This document shows positions 1-9,365 of a stretch of DNA of 64,000 bases, one piece after another; within the stretch, counting starts at the first letter, position 1; each line of letters opens with the position of its first letter. A model generated the notes under the pieces. It ran no database searches. It was not told the DNA's origin and saw only the letters and a program-made list of their open reading frames with translations. Source of the stretch: Colocasia esculenta (taxonomy: Eukaryota; Streptophyta; Magnoliopsida; Alismatales; Araceae); assembly GCA_014218235.1 (NCBI GenBank), contig CM024758.1, positions 102,709,698-102,773,697 of the forward strand. Reading direction: 5' to 3'. The translations under genes were made by a program, and so were the position numbers.

Positions 1-1245
1 AGCAGGCCCCTCTCCGTGGAGCAAGGTCCAGGGCTACGGCAAGGCCCATTCCGGCGGATAATGCTCCTCCTACTGAAAGGAGAAGCAAGAGGCGCCATGA
101 CCCTGCGGAGCAGCCAGGGCCTTCCTCTGCATCCCCGTCGTCTGCTAAGAGAGGTAGAACTTCCTCTTCTGGTCGAGGTAGAGGGTCTGTATACCCTAGG
201 AGGAAAATTTTGAGTTCTTCTCCTGAAGTCTCTGAGCAGTCATCCGCTTCATCCTCTGAGTCTTCCCAGCCTTCTGAGGCAACTCCTTCTAAGTCAGTTC
301 GTGAAGGAAATATAATTTTGAAACCCAGGGCAGTGAATTTAGAGGACAGTGAATTGAATGCTGCTTTTCCTGAAGTCATCAACTTCTTTAAGTTTTAGTC
401 TTGGCAATCCTTCATCTCTGAGTTTCGCATTATATACCCTAGACTTGTCCAGGAATTCTATATGCATTTGGAATGCACTGATGAGGGCTACAAGTCAAAG
501 GTCAAAGGCATTGAGATTGATTTGCCTACAGACCTAGCAGCCACTCTTTTTAAAATTCCAGATGAAGGAGCTGACTACCATAATTTTGAATTTGACCTTC
601 ATGAAGCCTATACAATCTTAACTGGGTTGCAAGCAGATGAGTCTGATCCCAAGCAAACACATGTTACTAAATTCAACACAAACACTTTTCCACCTGTGTT
701 GAGACTTACCCATCATATACTCACCACTATCATAACACCCCAAGGTGGTGGGAGGGATAGACTCACAGACATTCAAAGATTTGTGATATACTGCATGAAA
801 AGGACATAAAGATCAACCTCCATGTCATAATGTACCAGATCATATCTGAGACAACTAGGGCAGATTTACATAGATCACTTCTTATGCAGCCCATTTGACT
901 CAAGTCTTTAAGCACTTTGGTGTCTCACTTGAGAATGAGAAGTCCCAGAAAATTCCTAAGTCCAACATTTATTGTTTCAAGCATGTTCAAATGTTTATGG
1001 GCTTCAGGATTGTGGGTGACCAGGTTAGGAGAGGGCCAGCTGCAGTAGAGGCCCCTGTGGTTCAAGAGGATCAGCCTCAAGTGCAAGAGGATCAGCCTCC
1101 AGTTCAAGAGGGCCAACCTCCAGTAAATGAGGACCAGCCTCCAGTGAATGAGGATCAGCCTCATGTTGCAGATGAAGTTAATGTACCCCTCAATGCCCCA
1201 CTTTCACCTCAACTTCAGCCCTCCTCCTCCCTGCACCCTGAATAG
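1..1245 (+). pseudogene. Extra (env-like position) ORF of element A, degenerate
   Basis: An open stretch at 210-398 and another at 462-809 are in one frame, separated by a stop at 396-398; the frame then shifts and continues at 895-1245. The first part is serine/proline/glutamate-rich. The middle (462-809) contains a helical block with a LPTDLAATLFKIPDEG motif and a later ILTTIITPQGG block. I recognise this layout from the 'putative plant transposon protein' that follows pol in SIRE-like elements, but only by motif memory. The end is a proline/glutamine repeat. Function is unknown; in this lineage it is often called env-like, without proof of envelope function. The in-frame stop and frameshift mean no full product is made from this copy. 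Confidence 0.6.
1060..1164 (+). repeat. 21-bp minisatellite coding for a QEDQPPV-type heptapeptide
   Basis: Five consecutive 21-bp units start at 1060, 1081, 1102, 1123 and 1144. Each encodes seven residues of the pattern V-(Q/N)-E-(D/G)-Q-P-(P/Q). The units differ by single bases but keep the reading frame, which suggests that the repeat was expanded while the protein was still translated. Confidence 0.85.
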
Positions 1246-1351
1246 AAATTCCATCTTTTTCTCCACAACCTCAAGTTCAAGCATCCACATCCTTTGGTGG
1301 ACCTTCTGTTCCACCAGAGTTGTACACCTTTTTAAATGACAAATTTAATGC

Positions 1352-1960
1352 TTGAACACTTCCATTCAGACAATGACAGAAAATTTTGAGTTGAAAGTAC
1401 AGAGGTTGGAGAACACTATGTCTGTAAAATTTATGGAGCAAAAAGCAGCCTCTGACCATGCAGTGCAAAGATTCAACAGGCTGATTGGCACATTGGCAGA
1501 TGCTTCAGTTGAGCTCAAAGAACATCAAGAACAGTTGGAAACAGTTCTGAAGGGAATTTTGGCAAATTCCCAAGCTGATGTCTTCAACACCAAAGAAACA
1601 CTTTCTCAGATAACTAAGACAAGATTGTCTTTTGCTCATCTGGTAGATGACTTGGAGAGCATGAAAAACTTATCTAATCATATTGATGAAGAAATGTCTG
1701 ATTTGAAAAAGGAATTCAAAGCTTTGAACAGACATGGTTGGTCAGCTGGTTCTTCTTCATCTTCACAGCCCATTTCAACTGACTTCACTGCACTTCAAGC
1801 CACCATGTCAGAGAATTCAGAGAGAATGGAACATCTTTTACATACAAGACTCTCAACTATCCAAGCTCAAATGAAGTTCAGTTTGACTTCAATGGAAAAG
1901 AGATTGACGGATATTGAGACCATCTTGATACCCATTCCTCCTCCTCCTCCTTCCACCTAA
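1352..1960 (+). CDS. Coiled-coil protein at the 3' end of element A's extra ORF region
   Basis: An intact 202-residue frame that begins MTENFELKVQ and ends in a short proline run (PPPPP) before the stop. Residues 1-125 read as heptad-like helix rich in L, E and K, with few prolines or glycines, which suggests a coiled coil; a serine-rich linker (about residues 131-142) and a second helical part follow. It lies directly after the degenerate frame at 1-1245 and could be its C-terminal half after a frameshift, rather than a separate gene. No signal peptide or membrane segment is visible. Function unknown. Confidence 0.5.
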   Translation: MNTSIQTMTENFELKVQRLENTMSVKFMEQKAASDHAVQRFNRLIGTLADASVELKEHQEQLETVLKGILANSQADVFNTKETLSQITKTRLSFAHLVDDLESMKNLSNHIDEEMSDLKKEFKALNRHGWSAGSSSSSQPISTDFTALQATMSENSERMEHLLHTRLSTIQAQMKFSLTSMEKRLTDIETILIPIPPPPPST

Positions 1961-2403
1961 TGTCATTTCTTTTGATGATGTCAAAGGGGGAGAAGTTAGC
2001 AAGAAAGAAAGATTGTAATGTTTTTTGAAATGTGTTTTTGAAAGATTGTAATGTTCATATCCTTGAATGAAATGAATAGAAACTTTTGTGTCTTCAATGT
2101 GATTGAAAATTCTTTGAATGAATGTGAATGTGAATGTATGATGCTTGTCAAGCTGCTTGACCTTTTTCTGTAAATAGCTCATTTCTAGTAACATTGTGTC
2201 TTTCATGTGTGTAACCTTCAAATGTTACTAAAAAATGTTCAAAGGTCTTGACAAGTATGAATAAAAAGAAATGAAACATCACTCAGTGACAATCAATACT
2301 TTTCTAACCGAGTGTTAAATAACCAAAAATGCTTAAAATCACATTTCATCAAAACTTCACTTCTATATGAATTTAATGTTGCCATCATCAAAAAGGGGGA
2401 GAT
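1961..2403 (+). promoter_or_regulatory. 3' untranslated stretch with two polypurine tracts
   Basis: Non-coding sequence between the last ORF and the 3' LTR. A purine run AAAGGGGGAGAAG lies at 1983-1995 and a second, AAAAAGGGGGAGA, at 2390-2402. The second directly abuts the LTR start (TG at 2404) and is the expected primer for plus-strand DNA synthesis. The first may be a second priming site, as reported for some SIRE relatives. Confidence 0.75.
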
Positions 2404-2624
2404 TGTTGGGTTGAGTGTGAATACAATTCATTTCCCCTCATATTTTGATGATGACAAGCTGTGATTTTAATACATAACATTTGGAACATGTGAAATACAT
2501 CACACCTGAAATACCTATATTCAAAAGGCATGTTTCCAAGCACATTTATCATTTATATTCATGATAATACATTTAACTAATGATTATGTGTTTATTTCCC
2601 AGGGACAAACATTTATTGCAAGGG

Positions 2625-2955
2625 TGGTGTCGACACACCTCACACTAGTGTCGACACAATGCTCCAAGCCCTAAGGCAAAAGATGAAGAAATGGTCAACC
2701 AGTGTCGACACTAGACCAGGGCAGGTCGACACTAGAGACAGATCCCAGAGAAACAAGTCAACAGACTGCTACAGCAGGTCGACACTAGATGGAATCAGGT
2801 CGACACTAGAGAGCCTTCCCAGAAGGCCTGTTCTTCAGCTGGCTACAGCAGGTCGACACTACTCCATCTCAGGTCGACACTAGATGGGTCTCCCAGGGAA
2901 TTGTTTTGCCCAGTCTGGGACAGTGTGTCGACACACCCTATGGGCAGGTCGACAC
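2625..2955 (+). repeat. GTCGACAC palindrome array in U3 of element A
   Basis: About ten copies of GTCGACAC or its close variants (GGTCGACACTAG, GTGTCGACACA) occur at irregular spacing of 15-60 bp. The core GTCGAC is palindromic and contains a CpG. The array lies upstream of the TATA box, where promoter elements would be expected. The same arrangement is found in the solo LTR at 5186-5485. Confidence 0.8.
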
Positions 2956-3073
2956 ACTCCGGAAATCTTTTGACTTAAAGTTCCTCTTGGACACGTGGCA
3001 CCCTAGGGAAATGATGGATCAACCTTGGATCGTGTGCCCACGTACCCCAAGGGTACCTTTGGACTATTTAGGG

Positions 3074-3081
3074 TATAAATA
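3074..3081 (+). promoter_or_regulatory. TATA box of LTR A
   Basis: TATAAATA in the context GGGTATAAATACCC, inside the LTR and downstream of the GTCGAC array. Transcription would be expected to start about 30 bp downstream, which places the hairpin array at 3585-3758 in the 5' leader of the genomic RNA. The corresponding piece is missing from the solo LTR at 4874-6514. Confidence 0.65.
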
Positions 3082-3584
3082 CCCTCCTATTGGCCATCCA
3101 TCACATGAGAACCCTTTCAGAGCCTCCCAGAACTCCTGTTGGCGGCAAGAAGAGTTCTCCTCCCTGCTCCTGCTCTCCTGGTGATTTCTCAAGCCAATTA
3201 TCATCTGTCCAAGCATGAGAAGTGGAGTTTGATCATTGAAGATGCAACTGGATCACTTCTAGGAAGCAGATCAAGTGGAAGCAATCGATTGAGAAGACCT
3301 CAAGGAAGATCCCAAAGTTCAGAGTGCAGAGCATCGGCCTGGGACTTCAAGAACTCAAGCCTCTTCCAATTCGATCTTCTACAAGGGAGTATAATTGAAG
3401 AGCAAGGATTTCTTTATACAATTCTTCATGTACCTTTGTTCTTCTGAGTTGTTCTGAGACTGTGCAAGAGTTGCTGCATAAGTCTCATGAATGATCTCTT
3501 GTTAGACTAGATCTGTTGCTAGAGGATCTAAGTCTTGTGTGTTTTTCTAGCAAGTTGTTTGTGCGCCTTTGTGCTCAGTAGTTT

Positions 3585-3758
3585 GTGAGTCGTCGCACTC
3601 ACTGTGTGGTTTGAGTCGTCGTGCTCAATTTGGAGTCGTCGTACTCCGGTGTTGTTTGAGCCGTCGTGCTCAGTTTGGAGTCGTCGTGCTCCAGGTGTTC
3701 TTGAGTCATCGTGCTCAAAGGTGTTTGGAGTCGTCGTGCTCCAGTGTGAGTTGTACTC
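3585..3758 (+). repeat. Array of about eight small hairpins with constant CGTCGT loop
   Basis: Consecutive inverted repeats at 3585-3602, 3611-3628, 3632-3647, 3656-3673, 3677-3692, 3701-3718 and 3727-3742, with a shorter one at 3748-3758. Stems alternate between a TTGAGY/RCTCAA type and a GGAGT/RCTCC type, while the six-base loop stays CGTCGT (one CATCGT, one CGTCGC). The loop-closing pair changes between C-G, T-A and T-G, so pairing is kept although sequence changes. Lies in the transcribed part of the LTR. Confidence 0.8.
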
Positions 3759-4088
3759 AGGGTTTTTGAGTAGTGTGGCCTCACTGTGTGAGGGGTGGAC
3801 GTAGGAGTCACTGTAGGTGATTTCCGAACCACCTAAAAATCCTATGTGCAGTGGTTTGAATTGTGGTTTGCCTTTGTATCTCGCTAGATGCATGCATAAG
3901 GATTTCGTTCACACTACTAATTGATTTGCTCACACACACTAATCTCACTTCAGATCACTAAATTGTTTGGGTGAATTGATCTCTGATTCGAAGTAATTTT
4001 TAATTGCTTAAGCTTCCGCGTTAATTGGTGTTAGATCTATTCAACCCCCCCTTCTAGATTTGATCCATCCACCCATCCGATCCTAACA

Positions 4089-4873
4089 ATCAGATGAAGG
4101 CATCTTCATGGGGTACACCTCTAAACCCAAAGGCTATAGAGTATTTAATAAACGCACTTTATTAATTGAACAGTCTGTACATATTATTTTTAATGAAACT
4201 AACCCTTCCTTAAGAAAGGAAGAAGATAGTGATAATGATGATACAGATGAGCTGTCCAAGAAACTAAAGAATACATCAATTGAGGACAAGGATGATCCAC
4301 CTCTGGAAGACATGCAACAAAAGGAAATTACACATGAAAATCTTCCAAAGGAATGGAGACACAAGAAAGATCACCCACTCGAAAATATTATTGGTGATCC
4401 ATCTGTAGGGGTAAGAACAAGAGGTAATGTAATTCCATGTGATTACCTAGCTTTTGTTTCTCAAATAGAGCCGAGGACAGTCAATGAAGCTCTTTCTGAT
4501 GAATCTTGCATATTAGCCATGCAAGATGAACTAAATCAGTTCAAGAGAAACCAAGTATGGTCACTTGTTCCTAGACCATCAGACCATCCAGTCTTGGCAC
4601 CAATGGGTGTTCAGAAATAAACTGGATGAAACTGGTGTAATCCTAAGAAACAAGGCCAGATTGGTAGCTCAAGGCTATTCTCAAGAGGAAGGCATAGATT
4701 TCGATGAAACCTATGCACCTATAGCTAGACTTGAGGCTATTAGAATATACTTGCATATGCATCTGCTTTGAATCTAACATTATTTCAGATGGATGTTAAA
4801 TCCGCATTTTTAAATGGCTTTATAAAAGAGGAAGTTTATGTGGAACAACCCCCGGATTTTGATGACACAGAAT
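4089..4873 (+). pseudogene. Copia element B pol, part 1 (integrase end to reverse transcriptase)
   Basis: Ty1/copia polyprotein sequence beginning in the integrase C-terminal region (SDEGIFMGY, then YRVFNKRTLLIEQS), followed by the acidic linker and the start of the copia-type reverse transcriptase (WV/FRNKLDE, NKARLVAQGYSQEEG, DETYAPIARLEAIR, FLNGFIKEEVYV). The frame is broken near 4610 (premature stop) and again near 4770. The gene starts left of the window, beyond element A. It is interrupted at 4873 by the solo LTR and resumes at 6520. It encodes replication enzymes of a retrotransposon and is no longer functional here. Confidence 0.85.
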
Positions 4874-5185
4874 TGTTGGGTTGAGTGTGTTTTGGAACTT
4901 CCTAAAGTTGTAATTTAATGATATCCAATGAACATCACTCATACTTGATTTTGATGATGACATACTGTGATATTGATGATGACATATTGTGATTTTAATG
5001 ATGAGATATTGTGACATGTTGTGATTTTGATGATGATATGTTGAACATGTTATACATCCTGTACATATCACAATAATGCTAGAACAACATGTTTCTGATG
5101 TTTAATATCTCATATTTAATGTTAATATCTTGTACTAATGATATATGTTTTAATTTTCAGGTACAAATACTTTTTACAAAGGTGG

Positions 5186-5485
5186 TGTCGACACACCCCA
5201 TAATGGTGTCGACACAACACCTCAGACCCCAAGGCAAAAAACTGAAGAAATGCTGAGACTGTGTCGACACGAGTCAAAGAGCAGGTCGACACTAGATCAT
5301 TTCCCAGAACAGCATGTTTCCAGAAATGGGACAGCAGGTCGACACAAGTCAAAGGGCAGGTCGACACTAGCTGAGGGCAGGTCGACACTAGCTCAGGGCA
5401 GGTCGACACTAGACCCAGTTTCCAGCAGACTGGTTTGCAGAAATGGGACAGCAGGTCGACACTGGTTCAGGGCAGGTCGACACAC
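5186..5485 (+). repeat. GTCGACAC palindrome array in the solo LTR
   Basis: About nine GTCGACAC-type units, including several in the form GCAGGTCGACACTAG with 15-22 bp spacing near 5340-5410. It matches the array of LTR A but differs in copy number and spacing, so the array has expanded or contracted since the copies diverged. Confidence 0.8.
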
Positions 5486-5939
5486 TCCTGAAGAACCTTT
5501 TTGGCGGCTGAAAGGGGCTTTCCAGATCTGTCTCCTCTCCAGAAGCTTCAAGCCATCCTTTCAAGAGGAAGGATAAGGGAATCAAGGGGAATCCCTGGAG
5601 AGAAGATTGCTGTGCAAGGCAAGGGAGCAGATCCAATTGAAGAGGCACAAGAGAAGAAGGATCTCTGGCATGTCAGATGCCATCAAAGCAGAGCATCGCC
5701 AATTGAGGAGGATCTCCATCGATTTCCATCAAGCCTTCTCAATAGAAGCGTCTGCAAGGCTCTTCATTGAAGAACACTCTTTCTACATCTATTACTTTAT
5801 TTCTGAGTTCGTTCTTCCTTAGTTCGTCAATGAGATTTGTGCATGAAGTTCTGTACAAATTTCTATGTACGAAACTGTCTTGAATCAGATCATTGCTAGA
5901 GGATCTGATCTCTTTTGTGTTTGATCTAGCTTTTGTACT

Positions 5940-6172
5940 CTGAGCCGTCGAGCTCAGGTTTGTGAGTCGTCGCACACACTGTGTGGTTTGAGCCGTCGTG
6001 CTCAATTTGGAGTCGTCGTACTCCGGTTGTTGTTTGAGCCGTCGTGCTCAGTTTGGAGTCGTCGTGCTCCAGGTGTTTCTTGAGTCGTCGTGCTCAAGGG
6101 TGTTTGGAGTCGTCGTGCTCCAGGTGTTTCTTGAGTCGTCGTGCTCAAGGGTGTTTGGAGTCTTCGTGCTCC
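5940..6172 (+). repeat. Array of ten small hairpins with constant CGTCGT loop
   Basis: Hairpins at 5940-5957, 5962-5979 (one mismatch), 5988-6005, 6009-6024, 6034-6051, 6055-6070, 6079-6098, 6106-6121, 6130-6149 and 6157-6172. It is the same alternating two-stem design as at 3585-3758, with two extra units (the pair at 6130-6172 duplicates the pair before it, and one more is present at the left end). The loop is CGTCGT in most units, with CGTCGA, CGTCGC and CTTCGT as variants. Confidence 0.8.
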
Positions 6173-6514
6173 TGTGTGAGTGTACTCAAGGTTTTTGAGT
6201 AGTGTGGCCTCACTGTGTGAGGGGTGGATGTAGGAGTCACTGGAGGTGATTTCCGAACCACCTAAAAATCCTCTGTGCATTGGTTTGATTTATGGTTTGC
6301 CTTTGTGTCTCGCTAGATGCATGCATAGGGATTTCGTTCACACTACTAATTGATTTGCTCACACACCAAATCACACTTCAGATCAGTAAATTATTGGGTG
6401 ATTTAATTCTGATTAGAAGTAATTTTTAATTGCTTAAGCTTCCGCGTTAATTGGCATTAGATCTATTCAACCCCCCCTTCTAGATCTGATCCTTCCACCC
6501 ATCCGTTCCTAACA

Positions 6515-7430
6515 AGAATTTCTAATCATGTTTTCAAACTTCACAAGTCATTATATGGTTTAAAGCAAGCACCTAGAGCCTGGTATGAAAGGCTTAGTTC
6601 TTTTCTTTTAAACCATGGTTTCAGTAGAGGTCAAGTAGATAGTACTCTTTTCATAAAGTCAAAGGTCAAACACATTCTACTAGTTCAAATTTATGTAGAT
6701 GATATTATTTTTGGTTCTACTAATGAATCCCTTTGCAAGTACTTTGAAAAGTTGATGCAGGGAGAATTTGAAATGAGCATGATGGAAGAACTTAATTATT
6801 TCCTTGACTACAAATCAAACAAGGAAAGGAAGGAACTCACATCTGTCAAGCAAAGTACACAAAAGAACTCTTAAAGAAATTTGGATTCGAAAATTCCAAG
6901 CCACTGTCAACACCGATGAGCACATCAACAAGGATGGACAGTGACAAAGATGGTAAGAAAGTAGATCAAAAGATCTACAGAGGTATGATAGGTTCACTCC
7001 TTTATTTAACAGCTAGTAGACCTGATATTTATTTAGTGTATGCATGTGTGCTAGGTATCAAGCAGATCCTAAAGAATCACATTAATTTCTGTGAAAAGAA
7101 TATTTAGATATTTAGCAAGAACTCATGACTTAGGTCTGTGGTATCCAAAATGTTGTGAAATCAACTTAGTAGGCTATTTTGATGCTGACTATGCTGGATG
7201 CAAATTAGATAGAAAAAGCACCAGTGGTTGTTGTCAATTTCTTGCAGGATGTTTAATATCTTGGTCTTCAAAGAAACAAAATTCAGTGGCACTATCTACA
7301 GCTGAAGCTGAGTACGTAGCTGCTGGAAGTTGTTGTACACAACTCTTATGGATAAAGCAACAACTTGAAGATTTCGGATTAAACATCAAATCTATCCCAC
7401 TGTTGTGTGACAACACCAGTGCCATTAATC
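6515..7430 (+). pseudogene. Copia element B pol, part 2 (reverse transcriptase and RNase H)
   Basis: Continuation of element B after the solo LTR. Visible blocks are NHVFKLHKSLYGLKQAPRAW, the catalytic YVDD at 6692-6703 followed by IIFGSTNESL, GSLLYLTASRPDI, and the Ty1-type RNase H with DADYAGC, DRKSTSG, WSSKKQ, STAEAEYVA and CDNTSAIN. The junction with part 1 is one base out of frame, and further shifts occur near 6800 and 7090, so it is a pseudogene. The sequence runs into the N gap at 7431 in mid-domain, so the end of the gene and the 3' LTR are lost. Confidence 0.88.
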
Positions 7431-7530
7431 NNNNNNNNNNNNNNNNNNNNNNNNNNNNNNNNNNNNNNNNNNNNNNNNNNNNNNNNNNNNNNNNNNNNNN
7501 NNNNNNNNNNNNNNNNNNNNNNNNNNNNNN
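7431..7530. other. Assembly gap, 100 N
   Basis: Exactly 100 undetermined bases, a usual placeholder for a gap of unknown size. Plus-strand copia RNase H stops on the left, and minus-strand gypsy protease starts on the right, so the adjacency of the two sides is not established by the sequence. Confidence 0.98.
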
Positions 7531-7550
7531 GTGGGCTTTGATGGTGGAGA

Positions 7551-7985
7551 TTAGAGACATCCCTCTCTTATGTCAATCCCGGAGAATGCCAATTTAGGAA
7601 AGTCACTAAAGGTAACCTTCCCTTTCTTATAGTCGACACTTGCCCCATATGTGGACAACCAGTCGGCTCCCAAAATTACATCATAGCCTTCCATGGGCAT
7701 ACACACCAGGTCGGATTTTAGGTTATGGTCTCCGATCATTACATCGGCAGATGGAAAGTATTTGTTCAATTTCTCCTTTCCCCTAGTTGTGTTGTGACAG
7801 AGAACTCACAACTCATGGATATAGGTTTTGCAGTTATGGTGTCAGCAAAGTGTTGAGATATAAATGAATGAGTTGCTCCAGTATCAAATAAGACAAATGC
7901 TGATAAGGAGAAAACTTGTAGAGTACCTTCTACCACGCCACAGTTTGTAGCGGGTCCTCATCATGCAGGGCTTGCAGTCTTCCCT
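7551..7985 (-). pseudogene. Gypsy aspartic protease of element D
   Basis: Minus-strand reading gives the retropepsin active site in the context FVLFDTGATHSFIS (DTGA codons at 7874-7885) and the downstream block YDVILGADWLSTYGA near 7640-7680, both standard for gypsy proteases that cut the gag-pol polyprotein. A frameshift near 7770 separates the two blocks, so this copy is broken. It follows gag directly in the gypsy order and is cut off at 7531 by the gap. Confidence 0.85.
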
Positions 7986-8914
7986 ATTTCTTAGGTGCAT
8001 TAGGGCGCCTCTCATGTTCTTTCAGCAGCGGGCACTCGGGGATGCGGTGCTCGCGACTTACGCAGCGCAGACATGTGCCAACTTTCCTCCAGCACACGTC
8101 CGCGGTGTGACGGGGCTTGTCACAGTGCTTGTAGTTACCTTTTGTTTGAGTGTTGTGGACAATAACTTTAGGTTTCCTTTCTTGGCTGGGTCCCTCCGTG
8201 ATGTTGAAGGGACACTTCTTGCCATTGTTCGGCTTAGTAGATGACTGACTAGAGATCATTTCCTTTTTCACGAACTTCCCTTTGATACGGTCGGTGAAGT
8301 CCGTAGCATCTTCCAGCAGCTGTGCTTTCTTCACCATCTCGGCGTAGGTCTGGATGTCGAGAGGTGCTAGTTGGGTAATGTATTGAGGCTGAAGGTCGTT
8401 GAGGAAGCGCTTAGCCTTCATTCTCTCTGTGTTCACCAGGTGTTCAGCATACCTTGCCAGTCTAGAGAACTGGGCTTCATATCGGCCACAATCCAGCTCC
8501 GCTGTTTCAGAGCAGCAAATTCCGCAGCCTTCCTTTCTTGGACACGCTCTGAGAAGTATTTGGAATTAAAAGCTTCTTTGAACTCGGTCCATGTGAACTG
8601 ACCATTAGCTCTGGTCGCTTCAACAGACTCCCACCAAGCGCGAGCGTCCTTTTCGAGTTGAAATGTGGCTAGTAGCAGCTTATCCCCCGTTGCACATCGC
8701 ATGACACAGAAGATTCTTTCGTTTCTTTGAGCCAGTGTTCTACTTCATCCGGATCTGTGGATCCACTGAACCTAGGTGGGTTCAGACTCCGGAAGTTACG
8801 ATGTAGGTCTTCTGCACCATAATTGCCACCTCCTTGGGTAGCTTGCACAATCGTGCGCGTCAGTTCTTGGATGGTTTGTTGCATGCCCCTCATTTGAGCA
8901 CGTTCCGCAGTCAT
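7984..8914 (-). pseudogene. Gypsy gag of element D with zinc knuckles
   Basis: Capsid-type gag starting MTAERAQMRGMQQTIQEL at 8914, then PPRFSGSTDPDEVEHWL, the conserved block LEKDARAWWESV, FTWTEFKEAFNSKYF, and near the end a CCHC-like pair (CDKPRHTADVCW then CLRCVSREHRIPECP). Frameshifts near 8700 and 8435 split it into three pieces. Gag binds the RNA genome and forms the particle. An acceptor-like TTATTTTGTAG sits just upstream of the start (AG at 8932-8931 on the minus strand), as in element H. Confidence 0.85.
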
Positions 8915-9098
8915 CTTGATTGTTTAATTCCTACAAAATAACTTATTTTCATGATATTGATGTGGAATTTAATTCGTGCGTGTGTGAGTTCATTTTAGCT
9001 AGTTACCCTTGGCTCTAACCATGACTCACATAGGTAGGATAATTGACTCTAGTCGAGACAGGTTAACCTAGATCATCCTATACTTAAGAATAACCTAA

Positions 9099-9110
9099 GC
9101 TCTGATACCA
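9099..9110 (-). promoter_or_regulatory. Primer-binding site of element D (tRNA-iMet)
   Basis: The minus strand reads TGGTATCAGAGC, five bases inside the LTR end. This matches the 3' end complement of plant initiator methionine tRNA, which primes minus-strand synthesis in most copia and gypsy elements. It fixes both the LTR boundary and the orientation. Confidence 0.9.
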
Positions 9111-9365
9111 CAAACTGTCACACCCCGACGTGGAATATCGGAATGCGAGGCAGTTGCAAGTAAACAGGTACAGAGCAAGTACTGGATATCAAACCATTGC
9201 ACATGAATAAATACTAAAGCAAATCATCTCATTATTAACTTTCCAAATGTCTAGTTGCAATCACTAATATCAGAGCCAATCTATAGGGCCCAATTACATT
9301 GAAATAAAAGCAAAAGACTATCTAAGACTCGAACATAATGCTAGGACGCTAGGGTACTCATGACA

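Larger units (their letters stand above)
1..4088 (+). mobile_element. Copia element A (SIRE/Maximus-like), 3' part
   Basis: This is the right-hand part of a plus-oriented Ty1/copia retrotransposon whose gag-pol and 5' LTR lie left of the window. What is visible is an extra 3' reading frame, a coiled-coil frame, a polypurine tract and a complete 3' LTR beginning TGTTGGG and ending CCTAACA. A long extra ORF between pol and the 3' LTR is typical of the SIRE/Maximus lineage, so that lineage is inferred rather than proven. The bases after the LTR (ATCAG, 4089-4093) are the expected right target duplication; the left copy is outside the window. Copia pol sequence resumes immediately after it, so A is nested in copia B. 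Confidence 0.8.
2404..4088 (+). repeat. 3' LTR of copia element A
   Basis: 1685-bp LTR bounded by TGTTGGG and CCTAACA, preceded by the polypurine tract. It aligns by eye over most of its length with the solo LTR at 4874-6514. In order it holds an acceptor-like CAG (2600-2602), a GTCGACAC array (about 2625-2955), a TATA box (3074-3081), and a hairpin array (3585-3758) downstream of the TATA box. Confidence 0.9.
4874..6514 (+). repeat. Solo LTR of the element A family
   Basis: 1641-bp LTR starting TGTTGGGTTGAGTGTG and ending CCTAACA, with no internal region attached. It is flanked by perfect 5-bp target duplications AGAAT (4869-4873 and 6515-6519), and the reverse transcriptase gene of element B resumes on the far side. 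It lacks about 165 bp that in LTR A carry the TATA box: the junction CCTTTTTGGCGGC near 5490 corresponds to two points about 165 bp apart in LTR A. Such solo LTRs arise when the two LTRs of an element recombine. Confidence 0.92.

Noticed and set aside
2625..2955. CRISPR-like array (short palindromic repeats with spacers)
   Set aside because: The units are only 8-12 bp, spacing is irregular, spacers resemble each other, and the context is a plant LTR.
7234..7560. Minus-strand frame running through the N gap
   Set aside because: It is the shadow of copia RNase H joined artificially through undetermined bases.
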